Shown here one piece after another: positions 17,860 through 26,222 of a stretch of 64,000 bases of DNA (within the stretch, counting starts at the first letter, position 1; each line of letters opens with the position of its first letter). Location: NCBI RefSeq assembly GCF_030687575.1, contig NZ_CP117439.1, positions 3,215,501 to 3,279,500 on the forward strand, given 5' to 3'. A program made the position numbers and the translations under genes. Under the pieces are notes generated by a model. It was not told where the DNA came from. It was given only the letters and a program-made list of their open reading frames with translations, and did not search any database. The stretch comes from Pseudomonas sp. FP2309 (GTDB lineage: Bacteria; Pseudomonadota; Gammaproteobacteria; Pseudomonadales; Pseudomonadaceae).

Positions 17860-19394
17860 ATGCCCACAGTGACTCAATCGACATAGCCATCATCGGCTCA
17901 GGTTTTGCCGGTCTGTGCATGGCCATCAAACTCAAGGAAGCCGGGTTCACCGATTTCCTGGTCGCTGAACAGGCGCAGACCCTGGGTGGCACGTGGCGGG
18001 ACAACCATTACCCCGGCTGCGCCTGCGATGTGCAGTCCCACGTGTACTCGTTTTCCTTTGCGCCTAACCCGAACTGGACCCGGCAGTTCGCACCACAGGC
18101 AGAGATCCGCGCTTATCTGGAGCACTGCGCCGAGCACTTCGGGCTGGCGCCGTTCTTGCGTTTTGGCATGGGCCTGCAGCGCGCGGTGTTCGATGAACAG
18201 CAGCAGCGCTGGCAGTTGCGCTTCAGCGATGGCCGCCAATTGAGTGCACGGGTGCTGGTGTCGGGGATGGGCGGCCTGTCGCGCCCGGCGCTGCCGGATA
18301 TTCCGGGGCTGGAGAGCTTCAAGGGCAGGCGCTTTCACTCCCAGCAGTGGGATCACGACTATTCGCTCAAAGGCAAACGTGTGGCGGTGATCGGCACCGG
18401 CGCCAGTGCCATTCAGTTCGTGCCGCAGATCGCGCCGCAGGTGGCCCATCTCGATCTGTTCCAGCGCACGCCGCCGTGGATCATGCCCAAGCCCGACCGG
18501 GCGATTTCAGCGGGCGAGCGCTGGCTGTTCAAGCATCTGCCCTTCACCCAGCGCCTGGTGCGCAACGCCTTCTACTGGGCTTTGGAGGCCCGAGTGGTAG
18601 GTTTTGCGCTGAATCCGCGGCTGATGAAAATGGTGCAGAAAATCGCCCTGCGCCACCTGCACAAACAGGTGGCCCGCCCTTCCCTGCGCAAAACCCTGAC
18701 ACCGGACTACACCATCGGCTGCAAGCGCGTGCTGATCTCCAATGACTATTACCCGGCGCTGTCGCGCAGCAATGTCGAGGTGGTCACCGACCCGGTGCTG
18801 CGCATCGAGGCCGACGGGGTGATCACCGCCGACGGCATCAAACACCCGGCCGATTGCCTGATCTTCGGCACCGGGTTCCAGGCCAGCGATCCCTTGCCCC
18901 GCGACTGCATCATCGGCCGCGACGGGGTGGACCTGATGGACACCTGGCGCGACGGTGCCCATGCCTACAAGGGCACCACGGTGCCGGGCTACCCCAACCT
19001 GTTTTTGATTGTCGGGCCCAACACCGGCCTGGGTCACAACTCGATGATTCTGATGATCGAGGCGCAAGTGACCTACATCCTCGGTGCGCTCCAGCACATG
19101 CAGCGCAGCCGTATTGCCACGGTCGACGTCAAACCGGCTGTGGAACAGGCCTACAACCAGCAATTGCAAGACAAGCTCAAGCGCACCATCTGGAACACCG
19201 GCGGCTGCCAAAGCTGGTATCTGGACCCGCGCACCGGCAAAAACACCACGCTGTGGCCGGGCTCGACCTGGCGCTTCAAGCAGGTCACCCGCCAGTTCGC
19301 CCTCAAGGACTACGTGGTCGATCCGCTCCCGATCAATCCGCCGGCCCGTCCAGCCGCAGTGCCACATCCCAATGCAGAGGGGAGCCTGTCATGA
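17856..19394 (+). CDS. Flavin-containing Baeyer-Villiger monooxygenase
   Basis: This 512-residue FAD/NADPH enzyme has both dinucleotide folds (IIGSGFAG at 12-19; VIGTGASAI near 180) and the type I Baeyer-Villiger fingerprints: FKGRRFHSQQWD fits FxGxxxHxxxW(P/D), and GGTWRDNHYPGCACD fits the second motif. Such enzymes insert oxygen next to a ketone carbonyl to give an ester or lactone. The start at 17856 follows AAGGA and overlaps a possible leader peptide. It heads an operon with an SDR (4-bp ATGA overlap) and a PF10118 protein. A similar BVMO/SDR/hydrolase grouping exists in the mycobacterial mymA operon. Confidence 0.9.
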   Translation: MNAHSDSIDIAIIGSGFAGLCMAIKLKEAGFTDFLVAEQAQTLGGTWRDNHYPGCACDVQSHVYSFSFAPNPNWTRQFAPQAEIRAYLEHCAEHFGLAPFLRFGMGLQRAVFDEQQQRWQLRFSDGRQLSARVLVSGMGGLSRPALPDIPGLESFKGRRFHSQQWDHDYSLKGKRVAVIGTGASAIQFVPQIAPQVAHLDLFQRTPPWIMPKPDRAISAGERWLFKHLPFTQRLVRNAFYWALEARVVGFALNPRLMKMVQKIALRHLHKQVARPSLRKTLTPDYTIGCKRVLISNDYYPALSRSNVEVVTDPVLRIEADGVITADGIKHPADCLIFGTGFQASDPLPRDCIIGRDGVDLMDTWRDGAHAYKGTTVPGYPNLFLIVGPNTGLGHNSMILMIEAQVTYILGALQHMQRSRIATVDVKPAVEQAYNQQLQDKLKRTIWNTGGCQSWYLDPRTGKNTTLWPGSTWRFKQVTRQFALKDYVVDPLPINPPARPAAVPHPNAEGSLS

Positions 19395-20281
19395 AGTCAT
19401 TCAACGGCCGCGTCGCGGCCATCACCGGCGCGGCGTCCGGCATGGGGCGCGCCTTGGCGCTGGCGTTGGCGCGGGAAGGTTGCCATCTGGCGCTGGCGGA
19501 TAAAAACGCCCAGGGCCTGGACGAAACCCTGACGTTGATCAGGGCCTCCACGCTGTCTCGCGTGACCATCACCACCCAATTACTGGATGTGTCCGAGCGC
19601 CAGGCCATGGAGGATTGGGCCGCGCGCTGCGTCGCCGAGCATGGCCGGGTCAACCTGGTGTTCAACAACGCCGGGGTGGCGCTGTCCAGCACGGTGGAAG
19701 GCGTGGACTACGCCGACCTGGAATGGATCATCGGCATCAACTTCTGGGGCGTGGTGCATGGTACCAAGGCATTTTTGCCGTACCTGAAGGCCAGCGGCGA
19801 CGGCCACGTGATCAACACCTCCAGCGTGTTCGGCCTGTTCGCCCAACCGGGCATGAGCGGCTACAACGCGTCCAAGTTCGCCGTGCGCGGCTTTACCGAA
19901 GCCCTGCGCCAGGAACTCGACCTGCAACGTTGCGGCGTGTCGGCCACCTGCGTACACCCCGGCGGGATCCGGACCGACATCTGCCGCAGCAGCCGCATCG
20001 ACCCGAACATGACCGGCTTTCTGATCCACAGCGAGCAACAAGCCCGCGCCGACTTCGAAAAACTCTTTATCACCGACGCCGATCAGGCCGCCAAGGTCAT
20101 CCTGCAAGGCGTGCGTCACAACAAGCGCCGCGTGCTGATCGGCCGCGACGCCTACTTCCTCGACCTGCTCGCGCGTTGTTTGCCGGCCGCCTATCAAGCG
20201 TTGGTGGTATTGGCCAGCAAACGCATGGCACCCAAACAACCCCGGCCGGTGTTTGAAACCAACGACGAACCCCGTCTCTGA
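19391..20281 (+). CDS. Short-chain dehydrogenase/reductase (SDR)
   Basis: The ATG at 19391 overlaps the monooxygenase stop and follows GAGGGGAG, giving 296 residues. Classical SDR motifs are intact: TGAASGMG near the N-terminus, NNAG, the catalytic Ser in NTSSVFG, and YNASK. The last 50 residues have a hydrophobic stretch typical of SDRs linked to lipid metabolism. The likely role is interconversion of a secondary alcohol and a ketone, or of an aldehyde and an alcohol, in concert with the monooxygenase. The substrate is not determined by the sequence. Confidence 0.9.
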   Translation: MKSFNGRVAAITGAASGMGRALALALAREGCHLALADKNAQGLDETLTLIRASTLSRVTITTQLLDVSERQAMEDWAARCVAEHGRVNLVFNNAGVALSSTVEGVDYADLEWIIGINFWGVVHGTKAFLPYLKASGDGHVINTSSVFGLFAQPGMSGYNASKFAVRGFTEALRQELDLQRCGVSATCVHPGGIRTDICRSSRIDPNMTGFLIHSEQQARADFEKLFITDADQAAKVILQGVRHNKRRVLIGRDAYFLDLLARCLPAAYQALVVLASKRMAPKQPRPVFETNDEPRL

Positions 20282-20296
20282 ACAGGAGCCCACACC

Positions 20297-21139
20297 ATGT
20301 TGCCCATTCGCCGCGACCTGCGTTTTGCCTTGCCTGCCGAGCGCATCAAGAACTGGCATGAACAAGGCCCGTTCATCACGCATTTTTTCAACGCCTTGTC
20401 CCTGTTATTTCCCCAGGGCGAGCTGTTTTTCATGGACAGCGTGCGCCACTACCGTCAGCGCATCGATGACCCGGAGCTGAAAAAACAAATCCAGGGTTTT
20501 ATCGGCCAGGAGGCCATGCACAGCCGCGAACACGTGGCCTACAACGACCTGATGCAAGCCGCCGGCCTGCCGGCACACACCCTGGACCGTCGGTTGAAAT
20601 TCATCCTCGACCTGCAGAAAAAACACTGCCCACCCGCCTTCAACCTGGCGATCACTATTGCCCTTGAGCACTACACCGCGATGCTGGCCGAAATCCTGCT
20701 CAGCGACCCGTCGCGCTTCGGTAACTCCCTCAAGGGCTACCAACAGATGTGGTACTGGCACGCCTTGGAAGAAACCGAACACAAGGCCGTCGCGTTCGAT
20801 GTGTGGAACACGGTGATCAAGCCAGGGCCCATGCGCTACCTGCTGCGCACCGGCACCATGCTCACCACCACGGTGTTTTTCTGGTTGGTGGTGCTGGACT
20901 TCCACCTGCGCCTGCTCGTTGCCGACCGCAAGAGCGGCGGGCACCTTAAAGGGTTCTGGCGCATGTTGAAGTTTCTCTACGGCCCCAGGGGCGTTTTCCC
21001 ACGGATGCTGGTGCCGTGGCTGCACTACTTCAAACCGGGCTTTCACCCCTGGGACCACGACAACCGTGCGCGCCTGGCCGGCATCGATGGCCTGGTCGAG
21101 GAGATCGAACAGACCCGGCGCGGCTATGAGTCGGCCTGA
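20297..21139 (+). CDS. PF10118-type 'metal-dependent hydrolase', di-iron motif protein
   Basis: This 280-residue protein belongs to the family usually annotated as predicted metal-dependent hydrolase. The visible metal ligands read as a four-helix-bundle di-iron site: E42, E72xxH75 (QEAMHSREH), E124 (ALEHYTAML) and E159xxH162 (EETEHKAV). Spacings of about 30, 52 and 35 residues fit ferritin-like carboxylate di-iron oxidases. A hydrophobic helix follows near residues 190-207. It starts 15 bp after the SDR with AGGAG upstream, so it belongs to the BVMO operon. Its 3' end overlaps the convergent EIIC-EAL gene by 16 bp. Function as an oxygenase, oxidase or hydrolase is not established. Confidence 0.8.
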   Translation: MLPIRRDLRFALPAERIKNWHEQGPFITHFFNALSLLFPQGELFFMDSVRHYRQRIDDPELKKQIQGFIGQEAMHSREHVAYNDLMQAAGLPAHTLDRRLKFILDLQKKHCPPAFNLAITIALEHYTAMLAEILLSDPSRFGNSLKGYQQMWYWHALEETEHKAVAFDVWNTVIKPGPMRYLLRTGTMLTTTVFFWLVVLDFHLRLLVADRKSGGHLKGFWRMLKFLYGPRGVFPRMLVPWLHYFKPGFHPWDHDNRARLAGIDGLVEEIEQTRRGYESA

Positions 21140-23211
21140 GCGTCGGCCAAGGCCGCGCGCTCGCGCACAAAGCCTTCGACCTGATCGCCCGGCAGCGCCT
21201 TGCTGAAATACCAGCCCTGGATAAACAACTCGGCGCCGGTACTCAAAAAGGCCAACTGCTCGGCGGTCTCTACCCCTTCGACCACCACCCCAAGGTTCAG
21301 CGCCTCGCAAAAGCGCAGCATGCCGGTCAGGACCTGGGCGCCCTTGGGATCGTGTTGGGCCACCACAAAACTGCGGTCGATCTTGATGAAGTCCACAGGG
21401 AACTGGTGCAGGTAACTCAAGGCCGAGAAGCCGGTGCCGAAGTCATCGATGTAGACCTTGGCACCGATGGCCTGCAACTTCTGGATGGTCTGGCGCGTGG
21501 CCGGGACATCACTCACCAGCGCGTCTTCGGTAATTTCCACCGACACCTGCCCATGGGCCTGGGCCAGGATCTCCACCAGGCGATCGCCATAGGCAGCGTC
21601 GGTTAGGCTGGCACTGGAAATGTTGATGGTCATCGGCAGCGCGAACCCGAGTTTTTGCCAGCGCTGGTACTGACGCACGGCCTGGGACGCCACCCACACA
21701 TCCACGTCCGGCATCAACCCCGCCTGCGCCAGCCACTGCAGGAACTCCCACGGCGAATGCACCGTGCCCTGGGCATCGCGGGCACGCATCAGCGCTTCGC
21801 AACCGGTGCACAAGCCGGTGCGGATAGACACTTGCGGCTGGAACTCCAGATAGAACTCATAATCGCTGATCTGCTGGATCCGGCTCAGGTCATTGGCCTG
21901 GCGTGCCATGACCTTGTGGGAGGCGAGCACGGGGTCGAGCTCGCGCAACCGGCCTTTTTCTTCCAGGCCACGAAAGGTCATGTCCAGGGATTTGAGATAG
22001 ACCGTGCCCCCCTCCGTCACCTGGCGATGGAGCGCCCGCACGTAAGGCGCATACACCAGGGTTCCCAGCCCCAGCAGCGACACTTGCAGCGCCACTGCGG
22101 CCCAGTCGCCATGGGTGCTCAGGTACGCATTGAGCAGCACCGGGGAGGTGAATGGCACACTGGCCACCGCCGGAGATACCCACCCCAGTTGCACCACGCC
22201 AAGCGCAAGCATCCCGTTCAGGGCGGGCACCACTAGAAACGGTATAAACAAACGCGGGTTGAGGATGATCGGCAAGCCGAACAGCAGCACCTCGCTGACA
22301 TTGAACAGCGACAGCGGCAAGCTCGCTATCGCCACCAGGCGCATGGATTGGCTTTTGGAAAACAGCAGGATCGCCAGCAACAGGCATAACGCGGCGCCCG
22401 AGCCACCAATAAAGGCAAAACTGCCCAAGAGGCCGCTATTCAACACATATTTGATCGGCTCGCCCGCCGCCGACGCCACGCCATTGAGTACCACGGCCTG
22501 GTCCAGCACATCGAACAGCGGTTGCATGGCGTAGACGCCGTGAATCCCGAAAAACCACAACAGAGAGTTCATCAGTGTCACAAACAAGCCGCTGCCGTAG
22601 GGCGACGCCAGCGCATTGATGACCTGAGGGCCCTGCAACTGCGCCACATAGGGCACCTGCAACAACAACGACAACACCAGCACCAGCGCCAATGCAGTGA
22701 GGGCTCCCGGCACCACCATATTGATAGTGCCCCTGAGGTTGTGGCCCACCAGGTCTTCGTTGACCAACCGGGTCCAACGGTGTCGGTGCAGCCAGGCAAT
22801 GGCCGGCACATTGAGCAACGGTGAAGCGATGGCGATAAACAGCACGAACGTGGCTGATGCCCTGGGGTATTCACGCAGAATAAAGGTCGCCACCACCACG
22901 TGGGCCAAGCATAGAAACGCCACCGGCAACTGCGGCAAGCGGTGCTGGATCGCCAGCATGTAACCGATGGAAGCCGCCACCAACAGCGGGATCACCGAGC
23001 TGATCTGGTTGTGCAACCCTGCCAGGAAAGTCACGACCTGAGGCTCGAAGCCCAGCACCCGGGCACATTCGGAGAGGATCAGAAAACCCGCCGACACCAG
23101 CAGGCACGGCAGAATCCACAACAGCCCTTCGCGGATCGCGCGTAGCGATTCGGTACTGGCCAGCGCCGCCAGGCGTTGAGTAAAGAAAAGTTTGAACAGC
23201 GTTTGCGCCAT
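21124..23211 (-). CDS. PTS EIIC-like membrane domain fused to an EAL phosphodiesterase domain
   Basis: The ATG at 23211 (GAGGA upstream) gives 695 residues. Residues about 1-420 form a multi-helix Lac/cellobiose-family EIIC domain that keeps the hallmark WFFGIHG histidine motif and NVSEVLLFGLPIILNP with its glutamate. Residues about 440-690 form an EAL domain with CEALMR, the Asn in TINIS, VEITED, DDFGTGFSALSYL, FIKIDRSF and VVEGVET, so cyclic-di-GMP hydrolysis looks intact. No EIIA, EIIB or HPr gene is nearby, which suggests a sugar-sensing phosphodiesterase, not a transporter. It is convergent with the PF10118 gene. Confidence 0.9.
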   Translation of the reverse strand: MAQTLFKLFFTQRLAALASTESLRAIREGLLWILPCLLVSAGFLILSECARVLGFEPQVVTFLAGLHNQISSVIPLLVAASIGYMLAIQHRLPQLPVAFLCLAHVVVATFILREYPRASATFVLFIAIASPLLNVPAIAWLHRHRWTRLVNEDLVGHNLRGTINMVVPGALTALALVLVLSLLLQVPYVAQLQGPQVINALASPYGSGLFVTLMNSLLWFFGIHGVYAMQPLFDVLDQAVVLNGVASAAGEPIKYVLNSGLLGSFAFIGGSGAALCLLLAILLFSKSQSMRLVAIASLPLSLFNVSEVLLFGLPIILNPRLFIPFLVVPALNGMLALGVVQLGWVSPAVASVPFTSPVLLNAYLSTHGDWAAVALQVSLLGLGTLVYAPYVRALHRQVTEGGTVYLKSLDMTFRGLEEKGRLRELDPVLASHKVMARQANDLSRIQQISDYEFYLEFQPQVSIRTGLCTGCEALMRARDAQGTVHSPWEFLQWLAQAGLMPDVDVWVASQAVRQYQRWQKLGFALPMTINISSASLTDAAYGDRLVEILAQAHGQVSVEITEDALVSDVPATRQTIQKLQAIGAKVYIDDFGTGFSALSYLHQFPVDFIKIDRSFVVAQHDPKGAQVLTGMLRFCEALNLGVVVEGVETAEQLAFLSTGAELFIQGWYFSKALPGDQVEGFVRERAALADAQADS

Positions 23212-23427
23212 GACACGTTCCTCTGCCCGTCGCCCTCTGCCCTTGGACGGCAGGGCCGGAAACTCCACGGCTAACGCTACACGTCCTGGCACGGGGAGCG
23301 AAAGCCCTTTACCTGGCATCACGCTGTTTTTCGGCAATGGATGAAGGGCCGGGTACTGATCGCCTATCTGTTATTGTTTTCGCTAAGACCGATACGCATC
23401 TGCCCACCTTTGATTTGGAGTACGCCC

Positions 23428-23757
23428 TTGTCACCCCCTGGCGATAACCACCAGCTCGCGCTTGACCGTTTCTTGAACGAACACCCCGAGGTGGCCGCAG
23501 AACTGGATACCCTCAACCCACTGGCCGCCCAGGCCAAGGGCGAAACCCTGGCACAGTACCGCGCCGAACGCCTGCATGAAGCATTCGAAGCCGAGGCGCA
23601 GCGCCTGGGGTTATTCGCCTGGGAGCTGACCCTCAAGCTGACGGCTGACTCCCCGGAAGCCTTCGAGCATCAGCGTTTGGAAGTGCACAGAGAAGTGGCC
23701 CAAATGGCCGGCCTGAGCTGGTCCGAGTACTGCCAACTGCATGAGCTGCCCGATTAA
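23428..23757 (+). CDS. DUF6388-family small protein
   Basis: A TTG at 23428 preceded by GGAG (spacing seven) gives 109 residues beginning LSPPGDNHQ as translated; the open frame to an ATG at 23341 encodes a hydrophobic stretch that does not fit the family and has no Shine-Dalgarno. The core reads LNPLAAQAKGETL, AERLHEAFEAEAQRLGL and GLSWSEYCQLHEL, a pattern I associate with a small soluble Pseudomonas family of unknown function. It is highly acidic and predicted helical. Its stop overlaps the last four bases of the convergent kinase remnant. Confidence 0.7.
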   Translation: MSPPGDNHQLALDRFLNEHPEVAAELDTLNPLAAQAKGETLAQYRAERLHEAFEAEAQRLGLFAWELTLKLTADSPEAFEHQRLEVHREVAQMAGLSWSEYCQLHELPD

Positions 23758-24221
23758 CCACGCCACCCGAACAAGGCGTGACGCTGGCGCCCCATCGCGT
23801 CGCGCAGTTCGGCGGCGCAGAGCGCTCGGCACGCCGGGTCAATGGCCAATGCCGAACGCAGCGCCGGCCAGCAATGCCTGGGTAATTGGCGAGGCTTTTC
23901 CAGAGGTGTATTGGGCGGGCGCTTGCCGAGGGGCTGCCCCTGGGCCAACGCAAAAAGTACACACGCCGCGCCATACAGGTCGGCGCTGGCGGACGGGCAC
24001 CCACCGGCCAGCAGTTCCGGTGCGGCATACGCCGGAGTCCAGGCGTTCATGCGGCTGCGGTCCAGGCCCGGTAACCCGGCGGCCCGCTGCGCCGGGGCAT
24101 ATCCCAAGCCGAAATCGAACAAACGCACACCCTGCTCGCCCAGCATGATGTTGGCCGGTTTCACATCACCATGCACAACGCCCTGCTGGTGGACATACGC
24201 CAGTGCATCCAGCAGTTGCAC
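23754..24221 (-). pseudogene. Ser/Thr protein kinase remnant lacking the N-lobe
   Basis: The 155-codon frame encodes only the C-lobe of an eukaryotic-type kinase: catalytic loop HGDVKPANIML, DFG in LFDFGLGY, an APE-like AAPELLAGG and the helical remainder. The glycine loop and ATP-anchoring lysine are absent. The frame opens at a GTG and has an in-frame TAG four codons before it, and the aldo/keto reductase begins only 66 bp upstream. It is therefore a 5'-truncated gene and cannot bind ATP normally. A perfect 11-bp hairpin (24245-24281) lies at the breakpoint. Confidence 0.8.
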
Positions 24222-24244
24222 CGCTATCGGCTAAGGCGGATCCC

Positions 24245-24281
24245 GGCAGAAACGGTAGCCAGGGACGGTGCCGTTTCTGCC
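24245..24281. repeat. Perfect 11-bp inverted repeat at kinase breakpoint
   Basis: GGCAGAAACGG (24245-24255) and CCGTTTCTGCC (24271-24281) flank a 15-base loop, 6 bp beyond the aldo/keto reductase stop. No T-run follows on the minus strand, so it is a weak or factor-assisted terminator at best. It may be what remains of the event that removed the kinase N-lobe. Confidence 0.65.
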
Positions 24282-24287
24282 TGTCGG

Positions 24288-25109
24288 TTACACCATCGCC
24301 AACGGGTGCTTACGCTTGGGCGCGCCGAAGACTCGGTCAATAGCGTCCAGGTCATGTTCGTCAAGCACCAGTTTGGCAGCGGCAGCGTTGAGCCGCACAT
24401 GCTCCGGCGTGACCGCCTTGGGAATGGCAATCACACCTTCCTGGCGCAAGACCCAAGCCAGGGCAACCTGGGCGGGGGTGGCATCGTGCCGCTGGGCGAT
24501 CTGCTTAAGTGTCGGGCTGGACAGCAGTTCACCACCCTGTGCAATCGGGCAATACGCCATTAACGGTAAATGGTGTTGCTGCCACCAAGGCAACAAATCA
24601 AATTCGATACCGCGCTCTTCAATGTTGTAGAGCACCTGATTGGTCGCACAGGCCGGGGATGCGAGTTCCTGAAGATCGGCCACGTCAAAATTCGAGACGC
24701 CCCAGCGACCGATTTTTCCGGCTTCACGTAAGCGCTCAAACGCTTCAACCGTTTCTTCGAGGGGATATTGACCACGCCAATGCAGCAGGTACAGATCGAC
24801 ATAATCGGTGCCCATACGCTTAAGGCTCGCTTCGCAGGCGCGAGGGATGCCTGTGCGACTGGCATTGTGCGGGTAGACCTTGCTCACCAGGAACACCTGG
24901 TCACGTCTACCGCGAATGGCTTCACCCACCACCGTTTCAGCGCCCCCTTCGCCATACATTTCGGCGGTATCGATCAGGGTCATGCCCTCATCGATACCCA
25001 GTTGCAGGGCTGCGACTTCGGCACGCTGCCGGCCTGGATCTTCACCCATGCGCCAGGTGCCCTGGCCGATGACAGGCACGGGAACGCCCGCAAGATCGAT
25101 GGTACGCAT
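24288..25109 (-). CDS. Aldo/keto reductase
   Basis: This 273-residue NADPH-dependent reductase has the complete AKR tetrad: Asp and Tyr in LIDTAEMYGEG, Lys in LVSKVYP and His in LYLLHWRG. The C-terminal NADP-binding segment VIAIPKAVTPEHV is also present. The length and motifs suit the YeaE-like group, some of which reduce methylglyoxal; the substrate here is unknown. It starts at the ATG at 25109, with AGGAGG just upstream. It diverges from the DUF1543 gene and runs toward the kinase remnant. Confidence 0.9.
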   Translation of the reverse strand: MRTIDLAGVPVPVIGQGTWRMGEDPGRQRAEVAALQLGIDEGMTLIDTAEMYGEGGAETVVGEAIRGRRDQVFLVSKVYPHNASRTGIPRACEASLKRMGTDYVDLYLLHWRGQYPLEETVEAFERLREAGKIGRWGVSNFDVADLQELASPACATNQVLYNIEERGIEFDLLPWWQQHHLPLMAYCPIAQGGELLSSPTLKQIAQRHDATPAQVALAWVLRQEGVIAIPKAVTPEHVRLNAAAAKLVLDEHDLDAIDRVFGAPKRKHPLAMV

Positions 25110-25215
25110 GACAACCTCCTAAGGATTTCGCGTGATAACCGTGGGGCACTGACAGGACAAAAGGGTTCAACCGAAGTATGGTTGCCCTTTGCCAAGCCGC
25201 CAGGAAGAACCCGCA

Positions 25216-25710
25216 ATGCTGTTTGTCGTAATGCTCGGGGGCAAGCACCCACGGGCCAGGATCGAGGTGCATGATGTGGTGTTTGCCGCAGGAGATTCAC
25301 TGCAATCCACCTACCCGCAATTGCGCGACGCCTGGTTTGGCAGCCCCAAGGGCGTGCATATCGATTCCTGGATGGCGGTTGATGGCGTCGACGGTTGGAA
25401 GGTCGAACTCAGCCACTTGGCGCCCCAGGCGGACGCGCATCACCTGTACTTCCTTAATCTCGGTGGCTATGAAGCCGACAGCTTCGGCGAGGCTCACCAC
25501 TACCTGCTGGTGGTCGCCCGCAACAAACAGGAAGCCACCCGCAAAGGCAAACAACAGATGCTGCGCCATTGGTCCCAGGCCCATACCGACGGGGTGCTGG
25601 ACGTGGACGACTGCCTGCCTGTCGATCTGGTTGATGGGCGCTACCTGCACCTGGTTCAGGGCCCGCACCGCCCCATCGTCCAGCGGAACGACTATATTGT
25701 GCTGCCCTGA
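25216..25710 (+). CDS. DUF1543-family protein
   Basis: The ATG at 25216 with AGGAAG upstream gives 164 residues. The protein has two similar halves: a segment MLFVVMLGGKHPRARIEVHDVVF followed by GWKVELS, then HHYLLVVARNKQEATRKGK and DVDDCLPVD, as in DUF1543 proteins. Such proteins have no established function; no signal peptide or membrane segment is visible. It is monocistronic, between a divergent aldo/keto reductase and a parvulin gene. Confidence 0.78.
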   Translation: MLFVVMLGGKHPRARIEVHDVVFAAGDSLQSTYPQLRDAWFGSPKGVHIDSWMAVDGVDGWKVELSHLAPQADAHHLYFLNLGGYEADSFGEAHHYLLVVARNKQEATRKGKQQMLRHWSQAHTDGVLDVDDCLPVDLVDGRYLHLVQGPHRPIVQRNDYIVLP

Positions 25711-25809
25711 GCCTTCTGCAGCACCACTGACGCGACTGCCGGGAACTTTGCCAGGAAATAACCGCCTGAATCCGGTAGGCTCACCCTTTTTATTCAAGGA
25801 GTTACTCTC

Positions 25810-26091
25810 ATGGCCAAAGCCACCGCCCGTCACATCCTCGTTTCCACTGAAGACAAGTGCAACGAACTCAAGGCCCAAATCGAAGGCGGCGCTGATTTCG
25901 CAGAAATCGCCAAAGCCAACTCCAGCTGCCCATCCAGCCGTCAAGGCGGCGACCTGGGTTCGTTCGGTCCAGGGCAGATGGTTAAAGAATTCGACACCGT
26001 GGTATTCAGCGCGCCAGTCAACACCGTGCAAGGCCCGGTCAAGACTCAGTTCGGCTACCACCTGCTGGAAGTCACCAGCCGTCAGGACTGA
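25810..26091 (+). CDS. Parvulin-type peptidylprolyl isomerase (PpiC-like)
   Basis: At 93 residues this is a single-domain parvulin like E. coli PpiC (PpiA10), a cytoplasmic prolyl cis/trans isomerase. Motifs: ARHILVSTEDKC at the start, FAEIAKANSSCPSSRQGGDLGSF in the middle, and the C-terminal VKTQFGYHLLEV with the conserved FGYH. AAGGAG precedes the ATG. A diverged second copy lies at 40384-40659. A strong hairpin (26116-26145) follows the stop. Confidence 0.93.
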   Translation: MAKATARHILVSTEDKCNELKAQIEGGADFAEIAKANSSCPSSRQGGDLGSFGPGQMVKEFDTVVFSAPVNTVQGPVKTQFGYHLLEVTSRQD

Positions 26092-26115
26092 TGCCCGCCC
26101 GCGCTAATGCTTGAA

Positions 26116-26145
26116 ACAACGGCCCGCCTTATGGTGGGCCGTTGT
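26116..26145 (+). terminator. Hairpin after the parvulin gene
   Basis: Perfect 10-bp arms ACAACGGCCC and GGGCCGTTGT close a short inner loop (GCCTTATGGT) 25 bp after the parvulin stop. The stem is strong, but no T-run follows, so termination is likely but not certain. Confidence 0.55.
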
Positions 26146-26222
26146 GCATGTGATGACTGGCGACGCTGATGCCGTTAGCGTACAAATCCTTATTCTTCTT
26201 TACGCGGCGTTCAAGACTGATA

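Noticed and set aside
23341..23427. N-terminal hydrophobic extension of the DUF6388 protein from an ATG at 23341
   Set aside because: No Shine-Dalgarno is present and the stretch does not fit the family; the TTG at 23428 has GGAG at seven bases.
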